DNA of 39,821 bases from Verrucomicrobiia bacterium (GTDB taxonomy: Bacteria; Verrucomicrobiota; Verrucomicrobiia; JABWAM01). A model generated the notes under the pieces. That model saw nothing but the letters and a program-made list of their open reading frames with translations, had not been told where the DNA came from and ran no database searches. This document shows positions 25,436 through 34,326 of the stretch, piece after piece. The translations under genes and the position numbers were made by a program. The stretch is from positions 1 to 39,821 of the forward strand of contig JAQUAF010000052.1 of the NCBI GenBank assembly GCA_028687435.1, read 5' to 3'. Position 1 is the stretch's first letter, and each line of letters begins with the position of its first letter.

Positions 25436-27283
25436 CTACTTCATCACACGATTGCTGAAGAGTACAATCTTAAACTTTCCGCTGGCGGCGGATTTCAGCA
25501 CAGGCAGCTCCAGGCCGGTCAGTCCGCGCAATTCCTCCCGCGCCTCCGGCCGCGTGAAAACATAGACCGTTTCCGGCCCTTTCAACAACTCCACCAGATC
25601 ATCCCGTTGGGGCTTGGCCTCGCGCTCGCGATCCCGGGCAAGCTCCCACAACGAATCGGCGCCGTAGGACGGAACATACTCGTTCTTCCCTCGCAAAACA
25701 TAAAAACTGCACGATCGGAAATAGTGATCGTACATCGCCACCCTCGGGCCGGGACGCGCAAAACGCGGTTTCTCCCCGTCCGGGTGCAGCGCCAGCGTGA
25801 TGGGACAGCCCACCACATCCAATCCATCCAAGCCCCGGGTCACGTCCCTCCAACTCGAATTATGCCCCAGCGAGGTTTCCATCCGGTCCATGTGCAAAAG
25901 AAAAAGCTGCTGCGAGGCCACAGCCGCCAGCCACCACGCCGTAAACGCGGTCAAAATGCCGCGCCCTTCGCGATACCGAAGGAGAAACCAGGCAATCAAG
26001 CATCCCACCGCCAACGCGCCGGACGCCCCAACCAGAAAAAACCTCCATTCGGGCAAAAGCCAGTCCAAACGGCCCATCTGCCGCATCAGGGCAAAATATT
26101 GAACTCCCACAAACGGAAGCGGTAAAAAAAGACCGGTCAGGATGAAAGACCAGGCAGGCGCCCGTCCCGTCTTCTCCCCCACGAGCCAGGCAAGCCATAT
26201 CCCCGCCATCAAACTGCAGGGAACCACCAGCGGCAGGATATAAGTGGGCAGTTTTGAACCGCTCAGGTTGTACATCAAAAATGGAAAGAAAAACCATGCC
26301 ATCAGAAAAGCCGCGGCCTCATGCCCATGCGCCTTTGTGCGCCACCATTGAAAATGCCGCCGCGCCGCACTGGCCATCAGGGCGGTCCAAGGCAGGCAGG
26401 CCAGGGGAAAAACCGCCAGAAAATACCAGAATTCCTTGGTCCGGCCGCGCCCGGAAACCACCCGGTCCTTGATTTCTCCCACCAGATAAAAATCCCAAAG
26501 CTCCGGATTGCGGCTGGCCACAATGATGAACCATGGCAACCCAATCGCAAAAACCAGGGGAATCCCCCACCACCACCCGCATCGCCACAAAACAGACCAC
26601 CGGCGCGTCAACAGCGCCCACCCCAAAACCGTCAGGCCGCACACCGCCAGTCCAACCGGACCCTTGTCCAAAAAAGCAATCCCCAGCAAACAATAAAATC
26701 CCGCCATCCACCACCCTCCTCGTGAAACCAATCGCGAACCGTGAACCTCCCCCTCCGAACCCTGAACCGCTGAACCGTTGAACCGTGAACCTTCCCCATC
26801 CAAATCTTGAATCAACCCACTCCACCGCCAGAAACAATACAAGGCGGCGGTGATGCAAGCCGTCAGCATCATATCCGGCGTGATCAACCGTCCCACTCCA
26901 AAAAACAAAAGGGCGCTGGTCAGAATCAGGGCGGAAAGCAATCCCGCCAGTTCCCCGGCCATCCGGCGTCCAAGGCCAAACGTCAAAAAAACGGCAACCG
27001 CCGCCGCCAGGGCTGCGGGAAAACGGGACGCCCATTCATTGAATCCAAACACCTTTTGACTGGCCGCCACGCACCAATAAATCCATGGCGGCTTGGCCCA
27101 GTGGGGAACGCCGTTCAAACGCGGCACCAGCCAGTCGCCGCTCACCGCCATTTCCCGGGAGATCTCGGAATAACGCCCCTCGTCCGGCTCATTCAATCCC
27201 CGTCCGCCCAGTTGCAGAAACAACGGCAACAGGACACAGGGAATGAGAATCCATAAAACAGCTCGCTTGGAGAAAGGTTGCAC
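25436..27283 (-). CDS. ArnT-like glycosyltransferase (GT83/GT39, lipid-linked sugar donor)
   Basis: A 615-residue polytopic transferase. The N terminus has the conserved GLNEPDEGRYSEISREMAVS (the D-E-G-R-Y active-site loop after the first helix) and the second periplasmic-loop motif WLVPRLNGVPHWAKPPWIYW, both typical of ArnT/PMT-type enzymes that move sugars from polyprenyl phosphate to lipid A or proteins. About twelve hydrophobic segments follow, then a soluble C-terminal domain (about 470-615). The start is GTG at 27283. An odd polar insert of about 30 residues after WRWSGL comes from a GAACC-rich repeat (26736-26793) that keeps the frame. The acceptor is unknown; modification of the lipid A made through lpxD is one possibility. 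Confidence 0.87.
   Translation of the reverse strand: MQPFSKRAVLWILIPCVLLPLFLQLGGRGLNEPDEGRYSEISREMAVSGDWLVPRLNGVPHWAKPPWIYWCVAASQKVFGFNEWASRFPAALAAAVAVFLTFGLGRRMAGELAGLLSALILTSALLFFGVGRLITPDMMLTACITAALYCFWRWSGLIQDLDGEGSRFNGSAVQGSEGEVHGSRLVSRGGWWMAGFYCLLGIAFLDKGPVGLAVCGLTVLGWALLTRRWSVLWRCGWWWGIPLVFAIGLPWFIIVASRNPELWDFYLVGEIKDRVVSGRGRTKEFWYFLAVFPLACLPWTALMASAARRHFQWWRTKAHGHEAAAFLMAWFFFPFLMYNLSGSKLPTYILPLVVPCSLMAGIWLAWLVGEKTGRAPAWSFILTGLFLPLPFVGVQYFALMRQMGRLDWLLPEWRFFLVGASGALAVGCLIAWFLLRYREGRGILTAFTAWWLAAVASQQLFLLHMDRMETSLGHNSSWRDVTRGLDGLDVVGCPITLALHPDGEKPRFARPGPRVAMYDHYFRSCSFYVLRGKNEYVPSYGADSLWELARDREREAKPQRDDLVELLKGPETVYVFTRPEAREELRGLTGLELPVLKSAASGKFKIVLFSNRVMK
26736..26793. repeat. GAACC-rich repeat inside the ArnT-like gene
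   Basis: Seven spaced GAACC units (GAACCGTGAACC, then GAACCCTGAACCGCTGAACC and GTTGAACCGTGAACC) lie in coding sequence. They translate on the minus strand to a Gly/Ser-rich, acidic polar stretch between two membrane segments. A short GAACCGTGAAC also occurs near 39751. This kind of sequence normally belongs to intergenic repeats, so its presence in frame is unusual. Confidence 0.65.
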
Positions 27284-27399
27284 CCGTTCAGATTAGCGAA
27301 CTCCATCCACTCTTCAAGAAAATGAAACAGCTTCCCCCCGAACCTCCGCTCCCGCGCCCACCTGTCTTGCAATCGTCTCCCGGCGCGCATCCACTCTTT

Positions 27400-27435
27400 C
27401 GTGGATTCTCATCCTGTCCATCCTGTTGATCGATG
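27400..27435. repeat. CATCCTGT-type tandem repeat fragment
   Basis: CATCCTGTCCATCCTGTTGATC (at 27410-27431) is preceded by TCGTGGATTCT. This is the short CAGGATNNACAGGAT-type repeat seen scattered in many environmental bacterial genomes. It lies in the 230-bp gap between the ArnT-like gene and the phosphoesterase gene, where I see nothing else. Confidence 0.5.
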
Positions 27436-27513
27436 TGAATTTCACCCTCCACTCCATCCTCTCTCTTGCCGCATTCCGGCAAAATGAAGTTGCTGCGCAC
27501 GAGCGATAACTCC

Positions 27514-29058
27514 CTACCCAATCCGTTCCCCATCCCAGCAAACCAGCGCATCCTTCAAATCCCCATCCCGGCATCCCGCCTCGCGCAAAAACCGCAGGTG
27601 CGGCCAGAATTCCCCCACTTCGTAAAGATTGTGCGCATCGGTCCCCAGCGCCAGTTTCACCCCTCCTTCCAGACACAGCCGCACAAACTCCGCGTCAGGT
27701 TCGTTGGTATGGAAATTGATCTCCGCCGCCACTTTCCTCTGGCGCATCCGCCGCACGATATCCTTGAAGGACGCCCGGGGCAATTCCACCCCCTGCTTGC
27801 GCAAAATCCGGAACGGATGCGCCAGGATATGAACGCCGGAATCAAGCAACCGGTTCAAGATCTCCAAAAACTGCCGGGTCAAAAGATTCCCATCCATTTG
27901 CGGCTTGGGCTTCAACATTTCAGGCAAAAAGTGAATGGCGCCGTTCAAAAACTTCGCCCGCCGCAGATCTTCACGGGTCATCACCAATTCGCCCCGGAAA
28001 TCCACATCCACCTCCAACCCCGCCAGCGCCGGCAGCCGGGCCATGGGCAGCGTCCGCTCCATCTCACGCCAGTAATCATGGGACCGATCCTTCCGTCCTT
28101 GGACGCAATCAATTCCCTGATCGCAAAACCGCGCCCCCCAGAACGTCTCTTGATCGAAATAAAGCTGTCCCGAATGTTCCGCAAACCCCTGCAGCGCCAA
28201 TCCCAAGGTCATGGCCAGATCCGGCGCCATCACCATGTCCATGTTCTCCTGGCAATAGGCAAAAGGCGTATGACAATGGGTGTCCATCAACTCCAATTCC
28301 CTTGGCATGGCCAGCGGATGACGTTCCACCCGCGTCTCCGCGCGCCGCCGTCCCGGCGTGTACTCGATCTCAATCATCGTAAAACAATAGGGATCATCGC
28401 TCAACGCCGGCACGCCGATAAACGCATGATCCCCCTCCCCCACCAGATCGGTGCCGGCATGAAAATGGCCTCCCACATGAAGGGAAATCCCGGCGCGGCG
28501 CGAGGCATCCAACACCTCCTCCAGATTGGTGAAACTGTACGGACATCCGGTCTCCCCCCGCGGCAACACCGGCACGTGTTGCAATGTCACCAAAGGCCCC
28601 TCAAACCCATCGCCCGCTGCAGCCAGACGCGCCAGATCCCTTTCGCTGCGGCGGGCATGAAATCCCGGCTCCTCGGCGTCCAGAAAAGGCAGAAAACGAA
28701 TCCCCTTCCAATCCACATGATCGTCCGGACGCGAAAAAACAGTGTAAAAATCGCTCGCAACCGGATCATGGTTTCCGGGCAACACCATCACCGGGCAGGG
28801 GAGCAAATCCAGAATCTTCTTCAATTCCCCCAATCGATGCAGGGCGTCCGCATCCGCCGCGGAATTGATGCAATCGCCCAGCACCACCACGGCGTCGGGC
28901 GCAAGAAACCGCTTGAGTCGATGAACCGCACGCAACAGGAACACCGCCCCAAACTGCCCCTTCCTCTCGGGAATCGGGCATTCCTTGCCAAAATGGATGT
29001 CGGAAATCACTGCCAGCCGAAAGCTCATGGACGGTTTGTTTCCCATTCCCTCCGGCAT
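27514..29058 (-). CDS. calcineurin-like phosphoesterase fused to PHP-domain hydrolase
   Basis: A 514-residue two-domain protein. The N-terminal half (about 11-250) is a metallophosphoesterase: D-x-H in VISDIHFG, GDC in VVVLGDCINS, GNHD in VMVLPGNHDP, H in VTLQHVPVL, and GxHxH-like GGHFHAG. The second half (about 265-500) is a PHP domain of the histidinol-phosphatase/PolX-like type: MDTHCHTPFAY, GFAEHSGQLYF, GLEVDVDFRGEL, HILAHPFRIL and LGTDAHN. Both metal centres look intact. The fusion suggests two successive hydrolytic steps on a phosphate compound. A better start may be the internal ATG at 29028 (MSFRLAVISDIHFG). The gene is transcribed alone, divergent from the AraC gene across 250 bp in which I see no clear signals. 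Confidence 0.85.
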   Translation of the reverse strand: MPEGMGNKPSMSFRLAVISDIHFGKECPIPERKGQFGAVFLLRAVHRLKRFLAPDAVVVLGDCINSAADADALHRLGELKKILDLLPCPVMVLPGNHDPVASDFYTVFSRPDDHVDWKGIRFLPFLDAEEPGFHARRSERDLARLAAAGDGFEGPLVTLQHVPVLPRGETGCPYSFTNLEEVLDASRRAGISLHVGGHFHAGTDLVGEGDHAFIGVPALSDDPYCFTMIEIEYTPGRRRAETRVERHPLAMPRELELMDTHCHTPFAYCQENMDMVMAPDLAMTLGLALQGFAEHSGQLYFDQETFWGARFCDQGIDCVQGRKDRSHDYWREMERTLPMARLPALAGLEVDVDFRGELVMTREDLRRAKFLNGAIHFLPEMLKPKPQMDGNLLTRQFLEILNRLLDSGVHILAHPFRILRKQGVELPRASFKDIVRRMRQRKVAAEINFHTNEPDAEFVRLCLEGGVKLALGTDAHNLYEVGEFWPHLRFLREAGCRDGDLKDALVCWDGERIG

Positions 29059-29308
29059 AAATCAATATCTTTCGTTGAACAAACAGCCGTGGGCCGCCAC
29101 AACCATGCCAGGAATGTTTCACATATCTTTCCAATTCACAATTCACACGAACACCGCAAACCGAACTTTTCGGCCCTTCTTTGACCTCTTCCCCCACCTC
29201 CCAGCCATTTCTGAAATTGAAGCAGCAAAAGCTTATGCGCCTAAAGTCCAATTTTTTGCACGGATCATCCATTGACGTTTCAACTGAATACGGCGATATT
29301 GAGCGCAA

Positions 29309-30124
29309 ATGGAAAAAGAACTGCTCCTAAAACACAACTTTCAGTTCATTTCCTTCTGCCCGGTTTTTCACCCGGAAAAAGGCGGCCGAAGCCATATCCA
29401 CATCAACGACGATTCCCATCTCATTCATGTGACCCGGGGAACCGGTTCCGTTTGGATCGATCATCGCCCCTTCAATCTGTCGCGCGGAACCGTTCTCTCC
29501 ATCCCGCCAGCGGTCGAATTTTACTTCGACATCAAGGTTCCCTTTGAAATGCTCAACATTCACTACCGCGTGCGGCTTGCCAATGGCGGCCTGCTGGATG
29601 ACCATGCCATCCTCCCCCTCTGCTTCCAACCGGCCTATTTTGGCATGCTGGAAAAAACCCTCCGGAAAATGGAGCGCGTCTGCCGCCAACCGCTTCCTGA
29701 AAGCCTTCAACTTGCGTCACTGGCCCACGAAGTGGTCTTTCAGCATCTCGCCTCAAACGAATTGAATCCCCGGCTGTCCAAGGCGATGGATGAACGCGTC
29801 AAAAAAAGCTGCCATTATCTTCTTTCCCCCGATTTTCATCCATTCGACGCCAGAAAGGCCGCGCAACACTGCTGCCTCAGCGTCAGCCAGATGAACCGCC
29901 TCTTTCGCCGCCACTTCAAGCTGTCGCCCCAAAAATTCTGGGAAAAGCACCGTTTCACCAATATCCGGCTCGAATTGAAAAACGCCGACAAAACCATCTC
30001 CCAGATCGCCGCCGATTTCGCGTTCGCGGACAAGGCTTATTTCTCCCGCTGGTTCAAAAAACTGGCGGGATGCCCGCCATCAAAATACCGCAACCAAAAA
30101 GCCGACCTGGCCTCGCTGATTTAA
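29309..30124 (+). CDS. AraC-family transcriptional regulator
   Basis: A 271-residue regulator. The N-terminal half is a cupin-like sensing domain (HIHINDDSHLIHVTRGTGSV, then RGTVLSIPPAVEFYFDI). The C-terminal 100 residues hold two helix-turn-helix units: FDARKAAQHCCLSVSQMNRL and ISQIAADFAFADKAYFSRWF. The second ends in the family signature FKKLAGCPPSKYR. It lies 22 bp before a uroporphyrinogen-decarboxylase-family gene on the same strand and probably controls it, possibly in response to a small carbon compound, as is usual for this layout in Verrucomicrobiota. A compact divergent region separates it from the phosphoesterase gene. Confidence 0.9.
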   Translation: MEKELLLKHNFQFISFCPVFHPEKGGRSHIHINDDSHLIHVTRGTGSVWIDHRPFNLSRGTVLSIPPAVEFYFDIKVPFEMLNIHYRVRLANGGLLDDHAILPLCFQPAYFGMLEKTLRKMERVCRQPLPESLQLASLAHEVVFQHLASNELNPRLSKAMDERVKKSCHYLLSPDFHPFDARKAAQHCCLSVSQMNRLFRRHFKLSPQKFWEKHRFTNIRLELKNADKTISQIAADFAFADKAYFSRWFKKLAGCPPSKYRNQKADLASLI

Positions 30125-30146
30125 TCACCCAACCTTCAAGCAACTT

Positions 30147-31271
30147 ATGTACCAAAAACCTGATTATCAAACGGCCCGCGCAAAAGCGGGATTTCACTGG
30201 CATGTAAGCGGCAGTCAGGATGCCCTTCGGGAACTCACGGGAACCCCCATCCGGGAATTCAACCTGAACCCGCAGGTCTGCATTGAGACCTACCGAAAAG
30301 GACTGCCAATCCTCCAGGAAATGTTTGGCGAGGACGTTGCTTTGCCAGGACTTGCCACCCCTCATATCAGTTATGGACATGTCAATGGCCTGGGCTCCGA
30401 ACTGATCTTTCCCGAAGGCGGTGAAGTGGCGCAAACGCACATCTACAAGTCTCTGGACGAAGGGATCCGCGAACTCAAAAAACCGGTCAACTATGCGGCA
30501 GCGGGAATGGCGCCGTTCTTCCTGGATTTTCGCGAAAAAATCAAAGCGGCTTTCCCAAATCAGCCGGTGGGATTCTCTTGGGGACTGGAAGGTCCCATCA
30601 CCACCGCCTTTGAACTGCGCGGCCATGCCATTTTCACCGACATCCTTGACGATCCGGAAAAGGCGCGCGAATTTCTTCGGCTGGTCACTGATAGCATTCT
30701 GGATTTCCAGCGTTTCCGATGCGCGCTGGATCAGGTTCCCGCCATGAATCCCAAAGGCGCCGGCATGTGCGATGACATTGCCAGCATGGTTGCCCCCCAC
30801 CTCTGGCCCACCCTGGTCCTTCCTTTCTGGGAACAATATTTCAATGGCCTGACCACGGGGATCATCAGCGCTCATGTCGAAGATCTGCGTTCCTCCCAAC
30901 TCCAACACCTCGACACCATCGGCCTGAGCAATTATGACCCCTCCATTTCACATAAATTGAACCCGGAAATCATTGCCCGGGAATGCCGGGTGCCGTTTGC
31001 ATGGCGTCTCGGCAGTTTCCATTTCGCGAATCTGGATTGCCAGGATGTAAGGGATTTTGTCGTTAAAGCCGCTGCGGACGGCGCCACATCGGTTTTTACC
31101 TGTGTCGCCAGCGACATGTGCAACCCGGAATCCGTAAAAAAAGTCCACTCTTTCATCGCCGCAGCCAAGGAAGTCAAAACCAGACTGGATCAAGGCGTCA
31201 GCCGCGAACAACTGCAGCGGGAAGTCAGTCCTCGAGGGCAAAAAAAGTTTTGGGCACATTGGCTCAATTAA
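30147..31271 (+). CDS. uroporphyrinogen decarboxylase (URO-D) family protein
   Basis: A 374-residue TIM-barrel protein of the URO-D/corrinoid-methyltransferase superfamily. Visible landmarks are DVALPGLATPHISYGHVNGL near the N-terminal third, the central FSWGLEGPITTAFELRGH, NPKGAGMCDDIASMVAPHLW, PFWEQYF and the ISAHVEDLRSSQLQHLDTIG strand that resembles the metal-binding region of MtbA-like methyltransferases. The N-terminal segment for heme-pathway HemE (RQAGR) is absent, so this is unlikely to be a housekeeping HemE. In Verrucomicrobiota such proteins often sit beside AraC regulators and are thought to act in demethylation or as unknown enzymes. Here an AraC gene lies 22 bp upstream and no corrinoid protein is nearby. 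Confidence 0.8.
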   Translation: MYQKPDYQTARAKAGFHWHVSGSQDALRELTGTPIREFNLNPQVCIETYRKGLPILQEMFGEDVALPGLATPHISYGHVNGLGSELIFPEGGEVAQTHIYKSLDEGIRELKKPVNYAAAGMAPFFLDFREKIKAAFPNQPVGFSWGLEGPITTAFELRGHAIFTDILDDPEKAREFLRLVTDSILDFQRFRCALDQVPAMNPKGAGMCDDIASMVAPHLWPTLVLPFWEQYFNGLTTGIISAHVEDLRSSQLQHLDTIGLSNYDPSISHKLNPEIIARECRVPFAWRLGSFHFANLDCQDVRDFVVKAAADGATSVFTCVASDMCNPESVKKVHSFIAAAKEVKTRLDQGVSREQLQREVSPRGQKKFWAHWLN

Positions 31272-31316
31272 ATTACGCCGGTCCCAGGGCCCGGCAACTG
31301 CTCGATGAAACATGCT

Positions 31317-31444
31317 CGATCCGCCTTCGCTCTGCGAGCTATGGCGAGACAAGTGCTCGACGCAAAAACAATCACTCAAAGGCGGGATACAACCGCCCAG
31401 AGCCGTTCCGCCTTCGTCTCTCATCGGACTACGGCGGGACAGGC
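31317..31444. repeat. two CCGCCTTCG...GGCGGGACA repeat copies
   Basis: Copy one at 31317-31355 matches 7712-7750 with one mismatch in 39 bases. Copy two at 31406-31444 shares the ends TTCCGCCTTCG and ACGGCGGGACAGG but has a different middle. A third relative in opposite orientation is at 35249-35283. The general form is TCCGCCTTCG, about 12 variable bases, then GGCGGGACARG. The copies directly precede a broken SGNH hydrolase gene and may have replaced its 5' part. Confidence 0.75.
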
Positions 31445-31445
31445 T

Positions 31446-31777
31446 GGGAGGTGGCCAAACCTTCCTCCCCCAACACACCCTCCGCCTCCATCAACCAAAC
31501 CGCCTCGTTTATCGAAGGCGGCAAGGCTCTCCATGTCGTCATGCCGGGGTTGGGCCCCCGCTTCACCATGCCCGACAACTTCGCCGACGCCGTCCGCAAA
31601 GTCTCCGCCGAAACCGGCCTGCCTCACTGCGACATTCAAAAAATGTTCAAGAAAATCGGCGCCAACAAACTCGAACCGCTCTTCAACGACATGGCCCATC
31701 CCAACAAGGAGGGCTGCCGCATGATGGCCGGGGAACTGGCGACATTCCTCATCGAAGCAGGCAAGAGGGAAAACTGA
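31446..31777 (+). pseudogene. C-terminal remnant of an SGNH/GDSL-type hydrolase
   Basis: About 110 codons remain in frame. The tail has the features of an SGNH hydrolase end: a short strand and loop (HVVMPGLGPRF), the segment TGLPHCDIQKMFKKIG, and the block V-like D-x-x-H in FNDMAHPNKEGCRMMAGELA, where D and H would be catalytic partners. The N-terminal half, with the GDS nucleophile and the G and N blocks, is missing, and dispersed repeats lie where it should be. The frame extends upstream through the repeats into the URO-D gene, but that part is not protein-like. I read it as a truncated, non-functional gene. Confidence 0.6.
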
Positions 31778-31926
31778 AAGGCGGTGAAATTGCCGCCATC
31801 TCTGGCTAGGATTACTGAAGCAAAACGTCCCGGCGGACGCCGATTTTGCCCAACTGACCGCATTGTTTTCAAATGTGTAAAAATCTCATGATTTCCCGAA
31901 CAGTAAAAACTTCATTAATCCGGCAA

Positions 31927-32232
31927 ATGAAGATCCGCCGTAACCGCACGCTTCATTCCTTGGCGGCACAACTGATTGCTGTCCAGCGGCAAGCACACGC
32001 CTTGGGCCTGTTTACAAATGACCGCGCACTGCTGGAATGTTCAAAATGTGGTCTGCTGGAAGACGTCGCGGGCGGGGGAATTCTCATCACCTGTCGCTCC
32101 GAGAGCATGGGGCAGGACACCGGCCTTCGATTCAAGAAGCTTTCCCGCCATCGTTTCCGCTGTCCGTCCTGCTCCGCGCCGGTTCACGAGCCAAAACCCA
32201 CGAAGAAAGGCGACGGGAGGAAATGCAAATGA
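31927..32232 (+). CDS. small zinc-ribbon protein
   Basis: A 101-residue protein with two cysteine pairs, C-S-K-C in LLECSKCGLLEDV and C-P-S-C in RFRCPSCSAP, separated by about 35 residues, as in a treble-clef or zinc-ribbon fold. The N terminus is a basic helix (MKIRRNRTLHSLAAQLIAVQ) and the tail is lysine-rich. The frame is open to ATG 31873, but the later ATG looks more natural. Its stop overlaps the next gene's ATG (ATGA), so the two are translationally coupled. Not assigned to a known family; the shape suggests nucleic-acid binding. It lies beside tRNA-Asn in a region that looks like a decayed island. Confidence 0.6.
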   Translation: MKIRRNRTLHSLAAQLIAVQRQAHALGLFTNDRALLECSKCGLLEDVAGGGILITCRSESMGQDTGLRFKKLSRHRFRCPSCSAPVHEPKPTKKGDGRKCK

Positions 32233-32423
32233 CCAAAGCCGCGACTACCTACAAAGACCTGCTCAAGCGCGACAAGGTGAATCTGGACATCTTCTGGCTG
32301 AAAGATGAGGCGCTGGAAGAATCCGCCAATCTGTCCGCTCCTGAAATCATCGCCCAGGAAATCGCAGATGATCTGGAGGCGGCGTTGGAACAATTCAACA
32401 CCATCGCGGAGGATCTGAAGTAG
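32229..32423 (+). CDS. stand-alone HsdM C-terminal-like protein
   Basis: A 64-residue protein whose sequence (YKDLLKRDKVNLDIFWLKDE followed by SANLSAPEIIAQEIADDLEA and ALEQFNTIAEDL) closely resembles the last 55-60 residues of type I restriction-modification methylase subunits, which typically read LDIFWLKDESLEDSxNLP and then EIxEDLEAALEQF. The catalytic methylase domain is absent. It starts at ATG 32229 inside the stop of the zinc-ribbon gene, with a GGGAGG Shine-Dalgarno 8 bases upstream, so it is a designed start and not simply a gene scrap. Role unknown; it could be a regulator or decoy for a type I system elsewhere, or what is left of one. Confidence 0.65.
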   Translation: MTKAATTYKDLLKRDKVNLDIFWLKDEALEESANLSAPEIIAQEIADDLEAALEQFNTIAEDLK

Positions 32424-32433
32424 CGCCATTCCC

Positions 32434-32522
32434 CTCGGCAACTCGGTGGTAGAGCGATCGGCTGTTAATCCGCCGGTGGCGGATCGTAGGCCAAAGGTTC
32501 GCCTTCGGCGAATTCGAACCCT
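32434..32522 (+). pseudogene. broken tRNA-Asn copy, 5' part, with two nano-palindrome insertions
   Basis: It matches the intact tRNA-Asn through the D-arm and anticodon loop (GGTGGTAGAGCGATCGGCTG, then TTAA). The 3' anticodon stem is replaced by TCCGCCGGTGGCGGA and a 22-base insert (CCAAAGGTTCGCC, then TTCGGCGAA) stands before TTCGAACCCT. The match stops in the 3' T-stem, and the acceptor end is missing. The 5' acceptor side is diverged. It cannot make a normal tRNA. Confidence 0.8.
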
Positions 32523-32612
32523 GCTTCAAAAAACATTTTACGCTCCTTGTCTCCGAGCCCTTTCGATTCCGCTCAACGGGTTCGTCGTAAAATTGGTTGT
32601 CATAAAATTGGT

Positions 32613-32641
32613 TTGCCTAAAACCCTGAAAACTGTTCTATT
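32613..32641 (+). promoter_or_regulatory. possible sigma-70 promoter for tRNA-Asn
   Basis: TTGCCT (32613-32618), 17 bases, then TCTATT (32636-32641), about 40 bases before the tRNA. Each box matches the consensus at four of six positions or fewer, so the support is the spacing and location. Confidence 0.3.
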
Positions 32642-32680
32642 TTTCCCGCTTTCGGTCTGGCAAAGGACTGTTGGCCATAC

Positions 32681-32755
32681 TCCACGGTAGCTCAGTGGTA
32701 GAGCGATCGGCTGTTAACCGATTGGTCGTAGGTTCGAACCCTACCCGTGGAGCCA
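32681..32755 (+). tRNA. tRNA-Asn (anticodon GTT)
   Basis: A full cloverleaf: acceptor TCCACGG/CCGTGGA, D-arm GCTCAGTGGTAGAGC, anticodon stem ATCGG/CCGAT around the loop CTGTTAA with anticodon GTT, five-base variable loop, T-arm GTAGG-TTCGAAC-CCTAC, discriminator G and an encoded CCA. A T-run follows at once (32755 onward). It is flanked on both sides by broken copies of itself. Confidence 0.96.
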
Positions 32756-32786
32756 TTTTTTTAAAAAATCTTCTGAAATCCACCAC

Positions 32787-32863
32787 CGGCTGTTAATCCG
32801 CCAGAGGCGGATCGTAGGCCAAAGGTTCGCCTTTGGCGAATTCGAACCCTACCCGTGGAGCCA
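32787..32863 (+). pseudogene. broken tRNA-Asn copy, 3' part, with the same palindrome insertions
   Basis: It begins at the anticodon stem (CGGCTGTTAA) and runs to an intact 3' end (CCCTACCCGTGGAGCCA), but the 5' half is missing. The inserts TCCGCCAGAGGCGGA and CCAAAGGTTCGCC, then TTTGGCGAA, occupy exactly the same sites as in the copy at 32434-32522. The shared 64-base core (32459-32522 and 32787-32850) differs at only three positions. Confidence 0.8.
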
Positions 32864-32976
32864 TTTTAGGCGGGGCTCTTCATCATGAACGGGGGCAGTC
32901 TGTTTTTCAGTCAGAAGGTTGTAGGTGTTCATTGAGCACAGAGAGCGGTAACTCTCAAACGATCGTTTTTGCGGCA

Positions 32977-34306
<1,330 letters not shown>

Positions 34307-34326
<20 letters not shown>

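Noticed and set aside
26736..26793. Regularly spaced GAACC units as a CRISPR array
   Set aside because: Units are 5-7 bases with 2-9 base spacing inside a coding gene; there are no 25-40 bp repeats and no cas genes.
30147..31271. HemE, the heme-pathway uroporphyrinogen decarboxylase
   Set aside because: The N-terminal RQAGR-type motif and substrate Asp context are absent; the protein fits the wider URO-D/methyltransferase superfamily.
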